Assembly: GCF_001758465.1 (NCBI RefSeq)
Contig: NZ_MJIC01000015.1
Span: 186,001-250,000, forward strand
From: Marisediminitalea lipolytica
Lineage (GTDB): Bacteria; Pseudomonadota; Gammaproteobacteria; Enterobacterales; Alteromonadaceae
Direction of reading: 5' to 3'
DNA length: 64,000 bases
The first letter of the stretch is position 1, and each line of letters opens with the position of its first letter. The notes below the pieces were generated by a model. That model saw only the letters and a program-made list of their open reading frames with translations. It was not told the DNA's origin and searched no databases. A program made the position numbers and the translations under genes. Below are positions 9,358 to 18,296 of the stretch, piece after piece.

Positions 9358-9780
9358 CTAATGTTTTAGTTTTAACGCCAGTGCGCCACTGGTACTTACC
9401 ACTGCTGTTGCCAGCGTCCCCCAGCTCCAGTCGATCAGAGTAATGGGTAAAGGCCAGTTGGCCACAATAGAATAGTTAGTCAGATTATAAGCACCGTAGG
9501 CCGTTGCGCCCAGCACCGCCCCTTTTACCGCGGCCTGCTGCCAGTGACCTGATGCCGGAACCACCGCTAAATAAAGTGTGGCGGCACAATAAGCCAGGTA
9601 AAACACCAGCCAGGGCCAGGTAATAAACTGTTCGCGCAGTAACGAAGACAAACTGCCAAAGTACCACTGATTAGCAATTGCACCCAGCCAGATCCCGTCC
9701 AGAATGCCAAAGGTCAGCAACATTGTAAGGTATGCCATAAGCAGTCGGAAGCGGGTGATCGGTCTGGTGGGTAATGACAT
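9358..9780 (-). CDS. DUF2177 family membrane protein
   Basis: 140 residues with four predicted membrane segments. The first carries the family-typical LDGIWLG sequence and the middle has GAVLGATAYGAYNLTNYSI, matching DUF2177. Function unknown. Upstream of plsB on the same strand with a 59-bp gap, so it may be read as the first gene of that unit. Confidence 0.75.
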   Translation of the reverse strand: MSLPTRPITRFRLLMAYLTMLLTFGILDGIWLGAIANQWYFGSLSSLLREQFITWPWLVFYLAYCAATLYLAVVPASGHWQQAAVKGAVLGATAYGAYNLTNYSIVANWPLPITLIDWSWGTLATAVVSTSGALALKLKH

Positions 9781-9986
9781 GCAGTATCCCTGTCAGTGAA
9801 AATTTACTTTGATTAATATGCGTTTAGCGCACAAACAGATCGTTTTAGCCGGTTCGCTCCGTGCGCTGCCCACTATATCGCTACTTTCCGGGCAAACACA
9901 AAATGCGCTAAACCTTGAGGCTATACGTATTGTGTATAAAATAAAAAACTGACTCGCAGCAATCAGTGTTAACTACAGGAGAAGTC

Positions 9987-10628
9987 GTGGAGCATACGTT
10001 TTGGCATGATAAATGGGAAAAAGGAGAGATTGGCTTTCACCAAAGTGATATCCACCCCATGTTGCTTAAATTTGCCGATCAATTAGGTCTTAACGAGCCT
10101 TGTCGTGTTTTTGTGCCCTTGTGCGGTAAGTCTAATGATATGACGTTTTTGCTTGAGCGCGGCTGCGAAGTGGTCGGTATTGAGCTTAGTAAACTGGCTG
10201 TTACTCAGTATTTCGAGGGGCTTGGAGTTACGCCAACCATCGAAACCTGCGGTCATCTGGAGCGTTATTCTGCGCCGGATATCACGCTGTATTGTGGCGA
10301 TTTCTTTGCCCTGACGCCCGAGCAGCTCGGGTCGGTAGATGTGGTTTATGATCGCGCCGCACTGGTAGCTTTACCCGAAGATATGCGAGCGCAGTATGGT
10401 CAGCGTATTTGTGGGCTGGCACCCCGGGCGCGGCAGTTGCTGATCACCTTTGAGTACGATCAGTCAGCCATTGCGGGCCCGCCTTTTGCTATATCTACCC
10501 TGGAAATTGAGCACCACTACGGCAAGTATTGTGATATTGAGATGCTTGCCAGCGAATCTCTGGAAGGGGGTCTTAAAGGAAAAGTGCCAGCACTGGAAAA
10601 AGCCTGGTTGCTTAAAGGGTTGGGATAA
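9987..10628 (+). CDS. tpm: Thiopurine S-methyltransferase
   Basis: 213 residues. The GTG at 9987 is selected because AGGAGA precedes it at normal spacing and the N-terminus (EHTFWHDKW) then matches bacterial Tpm; the GTG at 9966 would precede the ribosome site. The SAM-binding segment VFVPLCGKSNDMTFLLERG (residues about 43-61) is diagnostic. Bacterial Tpm methylates thiopurines and, in many species, selenium and tellurium oxyanions, giving volatile methyl products. Stand-alone cytoplasmic enzyme, convergent with the aldehyde dehydrogenase gene. Confidence 0.92.
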   Translation: MEHTFWHDKWEKGEIGFHQSDIHPMLLKFADQLGLNEPCRVFVPLCGKSNDMTFLLERGCEVVGIELSKLAVTQYFEGLGVTPTIETCGHLERYSAPDITLYCGDFFALTPEQLGSVDVVYDRAALVALPEDMRAQYGQRICGLAPRARQLLITFEYDQSAIAGPPFAISTLEIEHHYGKYCDIEMLASESLEGGLKGKVPALEKAWLLKGLG

Positions 10629-10636
10629 ATTGGCCA

Positions 10637-10657
10637 GCCCGACAACGGTTGCCGGGC
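10637..10657. terminator. Hairpin downstream of tpm and the ALDH gene
   Basis: GCCCG (10637-10641) and CGGGC (10653-10657) flank CAAC/TTG, forming a GC-rich hairpin in the 55-bp gap between convergent tpm and ALDH genes. No U-run, so termination is possible rather than certain. It shares the GGGC core with the hairpins at 12142 and 14312. Confidence 0.4.
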
Positions 10658-10683
10658 CAGCCTACGGAGACTCGTTGGGTAAA

Positions 10684-12108
10684 TTAGCTGGCTTTGGGGA
10701 TCATCAGGGTTTGTAATGACACGTACTCATCCAGCCCGTAGTCACCAAATTCCACACCCAGACCAGACTGCTTAACACCGCCAAATGGCGCGTTAGGTTG
10801 CACGGCACCGTGTTCGTTAATCCATACGGTGCCCGTTTCAAGCTGCTTTGCCAGTTCGGCTGCTTTACCAATATCAGCTGACCAGACCGAGCCGCCCAGA
10901 CCATTTTCGTTTTGGTTAGCGCGGCTGATGACTTCGTCGATATCGTCGTAACTGATTACCGGTAACAGCGGGCCAAACTGCTCTTCATCAACAATGCGAT
11001 CTCCATCTTTTACATTGGCGTAAACCGTTGGCGGGAAGAAGTAGCCTTCGGTATCCAGCGGTTCGCCGCCACTTAAAATGGTAGCACCCTGTGCTTTAGT
11101 GGCCGCGGCAAGATCAATTACCTTATCGAACTGCATTTTATTTTGCACCGGTCCTAACTGTGATGCTTCGTTGAGGCCATTGCCAACAATGGTGTCACGG
11201 GCAATGGCTGCCAGTCCGTTTGCGACTTCGTCGTAAATGCTGCTGTGCACATACAAACGCTTCAGACAGGCGCAGGTCTGGCCATTATTATGGAAACAGG
11301 TGGTAAACAGTTTAGGCAGCAAGGCCATATCGAAGTCAGGCAACAGTATACCCGCGTCGTTACCGCCTAATTCCAGGGTGAGACGCTTTAATGAGGCCGA
11401 TGCACCTTCCATTATCTTTTTGCCGGTGGCCGTTGAGCCGGTAAAGACAATTTTAGCTACGTCTTTATGGGTGGTCAGAACGCTGCCGGTTTCACCGTCA
11501 CCGGCCACCAGATTAAGTACGCCGGCAGGCAGAATCTCATTGGCCAGTTCAACCATTTTGATAGTTGACAGAGGGGTGAATTCTGATGGTTTCATCACTA
11601 CCGTGTTACCGGCCAACAGCGCTGGCATAATGTGCCAGATACCAATCATTAAGGGCCAGTTCCAGGGCGTTACAGAGGCAATTACCCCTAATGGTTTGCG
11701 GTGCACTTCAACCCGCATTGCATCGTCATCCTGGAGTACATCAACTGGCAGTTGCAGCGAGGTGGTGTAACGGGTCCAGGCGATAGCGCCGCCCACTTCC
11801 ATCCCCGAACCAATGCCGTTCAGGCCGCCCATGGGCTTGCCTACTTCGCGGGTCACCAGTTCCATTAGCGCTGGCATATTAGCTTCCATAGCATCCGCCA
11901 GTTTGTTTAGCAGTGCGGCGCGTTCAGTCAGTGGCGTGTTACGCCAGGCCGGAAATGCCTCGCTGGCGGCTGCCACGGCCTTATTAACTAATGCAGCGTC
12001 GGCCTTTGAACAGGCGGCGAAAGGTTTGCCCAGTGCCGGGTCAATGACGTCAAAGGTTTGCTCGGTCATTACCGGCTTGCCGTTAATTTGTAGGGCGTAT
12101 TGTTGCAT
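10684..12108 (-). CDS. NAD(P)-dependent aldehyde dehydrogenase
   Basis: 474 residues, full-length ALDH superfamily enzyme oxidising an aldehyde to its acid in the cytoplasm. Seen: TPWNWPL and the KPSEFTP cofactor segment, FTGSTATGK (Rossmann loop), catalytic Glu in LELGGNDAG, and catalytic Cys in NNGQTCACLKR. Last gene of the minus-strand unit TonB receptor-PQQ dehydrogenase-ALDH, which begins at an operator shared with the iac genes. From that context I infer indole-3-acetaldehyde to indole-3-acetic acid as a likely reaction. Substrate cannot be read from sequence; other aromatic or aliphatic aldehydes are possible. Confidence 0.85.
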   Translation of the reverse strand: MQQYALQINGKPVMTEQTFDVIDPALGKPFAACSKADAALVNKAVAAASEAFPAWRNTPLTERAALLNKLADAMEANMPALMELVTREVGKPMGGLNGIGSGMEVGGAIAWTRYTTSLQLPVDVLQDDDAMRVEVHRKPLGVIASVTPWNWPLMIGIWHIMPALLAGNTVVMKPSEFTPLSTIKMVELANEILPAGVLNLVAGDGETGSVLTTHKDVAKIVFTGSTATGKKIMEGASASLKRLTLELGGNDAGILLPDFDMALLPKLFTTCFHNNGQTCACLKRLYVHSSIYDEVANGLAAIARDTIVGNGLNEASQLGPVQNKMQFDKVIDLAAATKAQGATILSGGEPLDTEGYFFPPTVYANVKDGDRIVDEEQFGPLLPVISYDDIDEVISRANQNENGLGGSVWSADIGKAAELAKQLETGTVWINEHGAVQPNAPFGGVKQSGLGVEFGDYGLDEYVSLQTLMIPKAS

Positions 12109-12141
12109 AACGTGTCCTCTTGCTATTTATCCGGTGGACTG

Positions 12142-12162
12142 ACCGGGCGACCAGCGCCCGGT
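12142..12162 (-). other. Intercistronic hairpin, PQQ dehydrogenase to ALDH
   Basis: A perfect 8-bp stem (ACCGGGCG at 12142-12149, CGCCCGGT at 12155-12162) with a 5-nt loop in the 60-bp gap between two genes of one transcription unit. No U-run follows on the coding strand, so it more likely stabilises or processes the mRNA, or attenuates the last gene, than terminates fully. Confidence 0.5.
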
Positions 12163-12168
12163 ATCCGT

Positions 12169-14250
12169 TTATCTTTTGGGGGTATAGCGCACAGTGTCTC
12201 CCTGCTTACGCGCATACTGATTCTGGGTAATCACGTACTGACGAATTTGCTCGATCTCTTCACGGCTGAGTACATTACCAAAAGGTACCATACCGCGTTT
12301 TTTAAGCGCACCGTCATGGACTATTGATTGCCATAAATCCTTGTTAGGGAGCGCTGGCGTAAAGCGCAGATCAGGAGTCACACCACCACTCATGGCGCTG
12401 GTACCGTGGCACGCTGAACAATAATATTCAAATGTCCAGTGGCCTTTCTTTTTCACTTCGGGATCAACGGTGACGGAAGACATATCCGGTAAGTCCTGCG
12501 CATTGAGCACCAATTCCGATAGATCTTCCTTACCGCCGATTTTAAAGGTGAGTAAGCGGCTGACATTCACCGGGTGCTCTTTGGCAATCCGGGTTAGCGG
12601 GCCGGTTAACAGCGGGAAAATTCCGCCCCATCCGGCCGACACCGTAATATATTGCTCGCCATCGATACTGTAGGAAATTGGCGGTGCAACAATGCCGGTT
12701 TGCACCGGATACTGCCACAGCTTGTCGCCGGTTTTACCATCATAGGCATTAAGAAATCCCGCGGCACTGCCCTGAAATACCAGGTCGCCAGCAGTAGCCA
12801 GTGTGCCACCATTCCACGGTCCCGGGTACTGCACCCGCCACACTTCCTTTTGCGCCACCGGATCCCAGGCTGCCAGATGCCCTTTGTTCGCAGCTTTGAT
12901 CATTTTGCGCACCTTAGGATCCTCGGGAAAGCCCGGCGCCAGCATTTCTGAACCCAGATTTACCGCCTGGGTTTTGTATTTAAAGCCCGGCTCATCCTGA
13001 TACGGAAAAGCAATTTCATGGGCCGGGATATACACCAGATTCAGGTTTGGGTTGTAGCTCATGGGATGCCAGTTGTGGGCACCAAAGGTAGAAGGCATCA
13101 CAATTTTGGGTTCTTTGTAGTCCCAGTATTTAGCCTCGGGATTAACGTGAGCCTTGCCGTTTTCGTCGATATGGGTTGCCCAGTTGGTGGGCACATAGTT
13201 TTTGGCCGACAGGAACTCGCCGGTTTCACGGTCAAGCACGTAAAAATAGCCATTCTTAGGTGCTTGCATCAGGACTTTACGTGTTTTACCGTCAATTTCC
13301 ATTTCGGTAAAAATGATGTTTTGGGTGGCGGTGTAATCCCAGCCCTCCTGGGGCGTAGTCTGGTAATGCCACTTATATTCGCCGCTGTCGGCATCAACCG
13401 CGACAATGGAAGACAGGAACAGGTTGTCACCCTTACCGGCTGAACGGATACGCGGATTCCAGGGGCTACCATTGCCTACGCCAAATATAATCAGGTTGGT
13501 CTCGGGGTCAAAGGTAATGGTGTCCCACACTGTACCGCCACCACCGCCGAGCTTATAGTAATCACCGGCCCAGGTTTTGGCGGCCATTTCCAGGATGGCT
13601 GATTCCTGCGGTTTATTCGGGTCCCCGGGAACGGTATAAAAGCGCCACACCAGCTCACCGGTTGTTTGATCATACGCCGATACGTAGCCGCGTACGCCAA
13701 ACTCAGCACCGCCGTTACCAATAAAGACTTTACCGTTGGCTACTCGTGGCGCGCCGGTAATGGTATAGCTTTGTGACTGATCGACAGTTAAGGTCGACCA
13801 TTTTTGCTTGCCGGTTTTAGCATCCAGCGCAATCAGGTGGCCATCGTAGGCGCCAATAAAAATGGTGCCATTATCGTAGGCTACGCCGCGGTTTACCGGG
13901 CCGCAGCAACCTTTAATGCGATAGGATTTATCAATTTTCGGGTCAAAGTGCCACAGTACTTCACCCGTTACCGGGTTTATAGCGTATACGTGACTCCAGG
14001 CCGCAGAGGTATACATTACGCCATCAACTACCAGTGGCGTGGCTTCCTGACCACGGGCTTCGGGTAAATCGACGTACCAGGCCAGTGATAACTGGTCGAC
14101 GTTCTGGGTGTTTATTTTGTCCAGCGGACTGAAGCGTTGCTCTTTATTGGTGCCACCATGCACCGGCCAGGCGACATCGTCGTCGGCGGAAAAAACGGAA
14201 AAACTGGCTACAGCCAGCGTAAAAGCCAGAAATTTACTGTGAATTTTCAT
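12169..14250 (-). CDS. PQQ-dependent alcohol dehydrogenase with C-terminal cytochrome c
   Basis: 693 residues: signal peptide (1-22, ending FSA), an eight-bladed quinoprotein propeller with repeated tryptophan-docking motifs, the vicinal-cysteine pair GCCGPVN that flanks PQQ, and a C-terminal haem domain with CSACH at about residue 615. That architecture is a periplasmic type II quinohaemoprotein, which oxidises primary alcohols and passes electrons to the respiratory chain. No PQQ biosynthesis genes are in the window. Lying between a TonB receptor and an ALDH in the iac regulon, it could oxidise indole-3-ethanol (tryptophol) to indole-3-acetaldehyde; this is inference, and simple alcohols are the conservative alternative. 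Confidence 0.9.
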   Translation of the reverse strand: MKIHSKFLAFTLAVASFSVFSADDDVAWPVHGGTNKEQRFSPLDKINTQNVDQLSLAWYVDLPEARGQEATPLVVDGVMYTSAAWSHVYAINPVTGEVLWHFDPKIDKSYRIKGCCGPVNRGVAYDNGTIFIGAYDGHLIALDAKTGKQKWSTLTVDQSQSYTITGAPRVANGKVFIGNGGAEFGVRGYVSAYDQTTGELVWRFYTVPGDPNKPQESAILEMAAKTWAGDYYKLGGGGGTVWDTITFDPETNLIIFGVGNGSPWNPRIRSAGKGDNLFLSSIVAVDADSGEYKWHYQTTPQEGWDYTATQNIIFTEMEIDGKTRKVLMQAPKNGYFYVLDRETGEFLSAKNYVPTNWATHIDENGKAHVNPEAKYWDYKEPKIVMPSTFGAHNWHPMSYNPNLNLVYIPAHEIAFPYQDEPGFKYKTQAVNLGSEMLAPGFPEDPKVRKMIKAANKGHLAAWDPVAQKEVWRVQYPGPWNGGTLATAGDLVFQGSAAGFLNAYDGKTGDKLWQYPVQTGIVAPPISYSIDGEQYITVSAGWGGIFPLLTGPLTRIAKEHPVNVSRLLTFKIGGKEDLSELVLNAQDLPDMSSVTVDPEVKKKGHWTFEYYCSACHGTSAMSGGVTPDLRFTPALPNKDLWQSIVHDGALKKRGMVPFGNVLSREEIEQIRQYVITQNQYARKQGDTVRYTPKR

Positions 14251-14311
14251 TCAATTTCCCCATCTACGAACAGACCTCAAATGGTGTACTCAGAGGTTAA
14301 GCAAAGATTGC

Positions 14312-14330
14312 GCCGGGCAGAACGCCCGGC
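14312..14330 (-). other. Intercistronic hairpin, TonB receptor to PQQ dehydrogenase
   Basis: GCCGGGC (14312-14318) and GCCCGGC (14324-14330) form a 7-bp perfect stem with a 5-nt loop in the 99-bp gap after the receptor gene. Nearly the same stem as at 12142-12162. Probably an mRNA stability or partial-termination element separating a receptor message from the enzyme messages. Confidence 0.5.
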
Positions 14331-14349
14331 ACATGTTGTTGGTAAAAAC

Positions 14350-16644
14350 TTAATAGTAGGTATAACGGAACGACGCGTACCATTGTCTGCCACGGTCAAG
14401 AATTAGCTCCGACGTACCAATGGTGGGGTTGTAATAACCCGAGGAAATGTACACTTCGTCGGTCAGGTTCTTGATGCCAAAATCCACGCCGTAGGTGTCA
14501 TCGGCCGATTTCCAAATCAACGCCGCGTTGTAGATAGCGATTTCCGGTGTTTTGGTTTGTGGCGTATTTTCCGGGTTATTGAAGTAACTGGTATGGTAGT
14601 CACCACTTACCCGGGCAGTCAGCATGCTGCCGCCATCAAAATAGAAATCACGGGCTAAACTGGCGGTTACCGACCATTCCGGCACGTGGTCAAACTCGCT
14701 CTCGGTGGTAATAACGGCCACCAATGGCGGTTCAACATCAATGCTGGTGTATTCTGCATTGGTGTAACCTAAGCCACCTTCGAAGAACCATTGTTCGGCA
14801 AAGGCCCACTTGGTTTCCAGTTCAAAACCTGAAATTTCAGCATTACCCACGTTGGCTTCAAAGAAACCCACAAAGCCGGGGTTTTGCGTGCGTACCTGAA
14901 TATCGGTGTAGTCCATAAAGAAACCGGCACCGTTGAGGACTAAATCACCTGAATTGTATTTAAAGCCTGCTTCATAGGCTTTTACGTATTCAGGTTCAAA
15001 TTCCGGCACTACCGCCAGTGGTGGGAAAATACGCTGAACATAACCGCCGGAACGGAAGCCTTCAGAGTATGTGGCATACAGCATTAAATCGTCGTTGGCG
15101 TAGTAAGCCAGGTTAGCCATTGGTGTGGTTTCCTGGGTATCGCGCTCGTTCAGGCCCAGTGGCAGTATGGGCGCACCAATTGGAATACCGATATTGTTTG
15201 GTCCAACAGTTTGTACCGGATCAAAGGTCTTCTCTTCGTCGGTGTAACGCAGACCTAAGGTCAGATCCAGCTGTTCGGTAAGGTGATAGGTACCCTGTAG
15301 GTATACTGCCTGACTGGTCGTAGTGAAATCATTATCACTGTCAAACTGAGCGATAGCAAAATTAAGGCGGTTAAAATTATAGCCGTCTTCGTCGAAGTAA
15401 TATAAACCGGCTATCCACTCGAGTTTGTCGTTAAAAGACGTACCCTGCAGTTGGAATTCCTGCGAGAACTGTTCGGTTTCAAAATCATCATAGAAGGTAA
15501 CAACGGTATGCGGGGAAGCGTCGGCGTCACGGGCAAATTCGGCATCCAGTGAGCGGAACGCGGTCACGGATTTAAACGAGAGTGAGTCGTTAATTTGCCA
15601 GTTAACCCGCATGTTCAGACCCCAGGTATCGGTGTTCGAAAAGGTCGGTGCGGTACCGTAGTTAGTGTCATCAGACAGCCACTGATTGTTATAACAAACG
15701 GGATTAGTTGAGGTCAGTCCGCCAGGATAAGCACAATCCGCTGCCGCGGTCACGTTGTTGTAAAAACCGGGAAAACCATCGGCCAGGAACAAATCGATAT
15801 AGTTCAGTGTAAAGGCCGGGCCGTTTTCCTCTTCGGTAGAGTAATCACCGCTTAACTGAATGTTTAAGTCGTCGCTGGGCTCCCAGTACAAACTAGCCCG
15901 CGCGGCTGTGCTGTTGTCATCGCCTAAATCACCGCCGGCAGGGCGTTTTACATAGCCGTCCTGTGAGGTATCAGACAGCGCGATATTGGCAAACAGGTGG
16001 TCGGTGAGTGCGACATTACCGCCAAACTTGAATTTTTGCAGTGAGTCGGTACCCAGGGTTACGTCCACAAAGGCTTCGGTATCGGCATTAGGCTTTTTGG
16101 TATGGATCGCCAGTGCGCCACCGATGTTGTTACGCCCAAACAGGGTGCCTTGTGGACCGCGCAATACCTCAATGCGGTCTATATCCAGCAGGTCAACGTT
16201 AGCCCCTACGGTGCGGGCGATGTAGACATCGTCAATGTAAAAACCGACGCCATTATCGATAGTACCCAGGAAGTCCCGCTGACCCACACCACGGATATAC
16301 ACGGTAGCAACGGAAGAGGACGCTCCGGCTCCGGGGTTGTTCTGATAGGTCAGGTTAGGCGTTACCGAACCGACTTCAACGATGTTTTCGATACCTCGGG
16401 CTTCAAGGCCCGCGCCCGAAAATGCGGTAACCGATAATGGCGCTTCCTGGAGGTTTTCTTCGGTTTTACGCGAAGTCACCGTAATTTGTTCCAACATCGC
16501 ATTGGTACCACTTTTCTTCTCTGCTTCCGCGTCTTGAGCAAATGCTGCGGGCGTGCAAAGCAGTGTTGAGATAGCACTGGCGAGTAGGGTTCTTGTGAGC
16601 TTGCCTGAAACTTTGGTGTTACTAGTTATTATGAGTGGGTTCAC
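14350..16644 (-). CDS. TonB-dependent outer-membrane receptor
   Basis: 764 residues from a GTG start with GGAG 8 bases upstream. Signal peptide about 1-36 (PAAFAQD), a plausible TonB box (EQITVTSRK) at about residues 53-61, a plug domain with RGVGQRDF and the GPQGTLFGRNNIGGAL segment, then a 22-strand barrel ending in the aromatic YTYY. The sequence style (EENLQEAPLSVTAF) is that of receptors for small organic compounds in marine and sphingomonad bacteria. An IacR-like operator lies 62 bp upstream. I infer uptake of an indole compound or conjugate across the outer membrane; it is not a recognisable siderophore receptor. Confidence 0.9.
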   Translation of the reverse strand: MNPLIITSNTKVSGKLTRTLLASAISTLLCTPAAFAQDAEAEKKSGTNAMLEQITVTSRKTEENLQEAPLSVTAFSGAGLEARGIENIVEVGSVTPNLTYQNNPGAGASSSVATVYIRGVGQRDFLGTIDNGVGFYIDDVYIARTVGANVDLLDIDRIEVLRGPQGTLFGRNNIGGALAIHTKKPNADTEAFVDVTLGTDSLQKFKFGGNVALTDHLFANIALSDTSQDGYVKRPAGGDLGDDNSTAARASLYWEPSDDLNIQLSGDYSTEEENGPAFTLNYIDLFLADGFPGFYNNVTAAADCAYPGGLTSTNPVCYNNQWLSDDTNYGTAPTFSNTDTWGLNMRVNWQINDSLSFKSVTAFRSLDAEFARDADASPHTVVTFYDDFETEQFSQEFQLQGTSFNDKLEWIAGLYYFDEDGYNFNRLNFAIAQFDSDNDFTTTSQAVYLQGTYHLTEQLDLTLGLRYTDEEKTFDPVQTVGPNNIGIPIGAPILPLGLNERDTQETTPMANLAYYANDDLMLYATYSEGFRSGGYVQRIFPPLAVVPEFEPEYVKAYEAGFKYNSGDLVLNGAGFFMDYTDIQVRTQNPGFVGFFEANVGNAEISGFELETKWAFAEQWFFEGGLGYTNAEYTSIDVEPPLVAVITTESEFDHVPEWSVTASLARDFYFDGGSMLTARVSGDYHTSYFNNPENTPQTKTPEIAIYNAALIWKSADDTYGVDFGIKNLTDEVYISSGYYNPTIGTSELILDRGRQWYASFRYTYY

Positions 16645-16705
16645 GTTGCGTTCTCCAATATTCTGAGTGCTTTTTGAGCAGCACCTTTTTTACAACTAAA
16701 TTAAT

Positions 16706-16725
16706 TTATTTGAATTGTCACGTAA
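16706..16725. promoter_or_regulatory. IacR-like operator upstream of the TonB receptor
   Basis: TTATTTGA-ATTG-TCACGTAA, an 8-4-8 imperfect inverted repeat (6 of 8 positions symmetric). It has the same spacing and closely related half-sites as the sites at 16888 and 19110. Predicted MarR-family (IacR) operator by comparison within the window; binding not shown. Confidence 0.6.
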
Positions 16726-16887
16726 AAAATTCAACTAAATTTTGTTGTTAAATTGGCATCTTGCCCCGCAATTGATCAATTCAAAATTTTTTTCGCACCG
16801 TGTGAGTGCATTGCTTTCTATGGCTTCAGTATTGGTGCGGATGGGACTTTTGCGTCATTTTTGTGCTATCAAAAAAGTGATTTTCAG

Positions 16888-16907
16888 TTACTTGACTTTT
16901 CATGTAA
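16888..16907. promoter_or_regulatory. IacR-like operator upstream of the MFS transporter
   Basis: TTACTTGA-CTTT-TCATGTAA, an 8-4-8 inverted repeat with 7 of 8 symmetric positions, 65 bp before the transporter start. It contains TTGACT, a possible -35 element, so a bound MarR repressor would block RNA polymerase. Confidence 0.65.
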
Positions 16908-16972
16908 TTGATTTAGGTTGAATTTAAGCCGCTAAAAATTTAACCAATTAAAACAATTAGCAGAGGCAGCAA

Positions 16973-18286
16973 ATGACAGTGCAAAAACACATTGTGGCGG
17001 ACACGCTGCATGACGGGCATCCATTTACGCCCACCCAGGTGACAGTGGTAATCACTTCTTTACTGCTGATGATTCTGGACGGGTTTGATATCACTTCCAT
17101 GGCCTATGTGGCCCATCGGGTCAGTGATGAGCTGAGCATAGATGCCGCCAATCTCGGAGGCGTGTTCAGTATTACGCTGGCCGGGATAATGTTTGGTGCA
17201 TTGTTTCTGGCGCCGCTTGCTGACCGTTATGGTCGTCGGGCGTTATTAATCTACAGCGTCGGCGCGGCCGGACTGAGTATGGTTATAACCGGGTTCATCG
17301 ATGCCCTGTGGCATCTGTATTTGCTGCGCTTTATTACCGGGTTGGCTGTGGGCTGCATGCTGGCAAATGTTACAGCACTGACTTCTGAATATACGCCTAA
17401 CAGTCACCGCAGCTTTACTGTTGCGATCATTGCCGCTGGTTTTCCGTTGGGGGCGACGGCCGGTGGCTTTCTGGCCCCTGCGCTGATGGCATCCATGAGC
17501 TGGGCCGGCGTCTTTGTGGTGCCTGGTGTGTTAACCCTGTTAATGGCTTTTATCGTTTATTTGTTGATACCGGAGTCCATTCCGTTTTTAGCAAAACGCA
17601 ACCGACAGGCCGATCAGCAGGATATTGTGGCGATTTTGTCGCGCATGAAACGCCCTGTAGCCGCCGATGTAGCCATTGTGAGCACTACTAATAATGATGA
17701 AGCACCAGTCAACAGCGTAAGGCAGTTGGTTTCTCCGCACTGGCGCGCCCGTACCACGATGTTGTGGGGGACGTTCTTTTGCGTCTTTATGGGGATGTAC
17801 TTTTTTATGAGCTGGTTACCTAAGCTGGCCATTGGCAGCGGGCTGAGTGAGCAACAGGGGATTTACACCGGCGTGGCGCTGAATTTTGGTGGCGTTGTAG
17901 GCACGATTTTACTGGGCTGGTTGGCGGTACGCTTTGGTTTATCCCGTTTGGTTGGCGTGTTCTTGCTGTTAGCCGCGGTACTGCTGGTTATTCTTGCTCA
18001 GATCAGCGCGCAATGGACGCTAATTGGCCTGCTGTTTGTTTTAGGCTTTTTTATGCAGGGCGGTTATGTAGGCCTGTACTCGGTTTCGGCCAAAATGTAT
18101 CCGGCTGAGATTCGCGCCACGGGGATTGGCTGGGCGTTGGGCCTGGGTCGCTCCGGTGCCGTGATCGGCCCCTATTTTGGTGGTTTATTAATTGCCGGAG
18201 GCATGACCATGCAAAGCAGTTTTCTGGTATTCGCCGGGCCGCTTTTGGTGGCCGCCACACTGGTGTCGCGGCTAAAAATTAAGTAA
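16973..18286 (+). CDS. MFS transporter, aromatic acid:H+ symporter type
   Basis: 437 residues, 12 predicted membrane segments in two halves. The N-terminal LLLMILDGFDITSMAYVA motif in TM1 (DGFD) and PLADRYGRRALL in the loop between TM2 and TM3 are typical of the AAHS group (PcaK/BenK/MhpT-like), which imports aromatic carboxylates with protons. Placed between the TonB receptor and the iac regulator with its own predicted operator, it is the probable inner-membrane importer of indole-3-acetic acid (inference from context). Ends 10 bp before the convergent regulator gene, with a short palindrome between. Confidence 0.85.
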   Translation: MTVQKHIVADTLHDGHPFTPTQVTVVITSLLLMILDGFDITSMAYVAHRVSDELSIDAANLGGVFSITLAGIMFGALFLAPLADRYGRRALLIYSVGAAGLSMVITGFIDALWHLYLLRFITGLAVGCMLANVTALTSEYTPNSHRSFTVAIIAAGFPLGATAGGFLAPALMASMSWAGVFVVPGVLTLLMAFIVYLLIPESIPFLAKRNRQADQQDIVAILSRMKRPVAADVAIVSTTNNDEAPVNSVRQLVSPHWRARTTMLWGTFFCVFMGMYFFMSWLPKLAIGSGLSEQQGIYTGVALNFGGVVGTILLGWLAVRFGLSRLVGVFLLLAAVLLVILAQISAQWTLIGLLFVLGFFMQGGYVGLYSVSAKMYPAEIRATGIGWALGLGRSGAVIGPYFGGLLIAGGMTMQSSFLVFAGPLLVAATLVSRLKIK

Positions 18287-18296
18287 GCGGCCGCGC

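Larger units (their letters stand above)
16645..16972. promoter_or_regulatory. Divergent control region, TonB receptor and MFS transporter
   Basis: 328 bp, strongly AT-rich, with two 8-4-8 inverted repeats: one near the receptor (16706-16725) and one near the transporter (16888-16907). On the receptor strand a TTGAAT with an AAATAA 17 bp later is a possible sigma-70 promoter beside the first repeat; on the plus strand TTGACT (16892-16897) lies within the second repeat. No ORF. Confidence 0.7.

Noticed and set aside
11237..11770. 177-codon plus-strand ORF inside the ALDH gene
   Set aside because: The opposite strand encodes an ALDH with intact catalytic motifs throughout this stretch.
13018..13443. 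141-codon plus-strand ORF inside the PQQ dehydrogenase gene
   Set aside because: Antisense shadow of a conserved quinoprotein domain; no independent signals.
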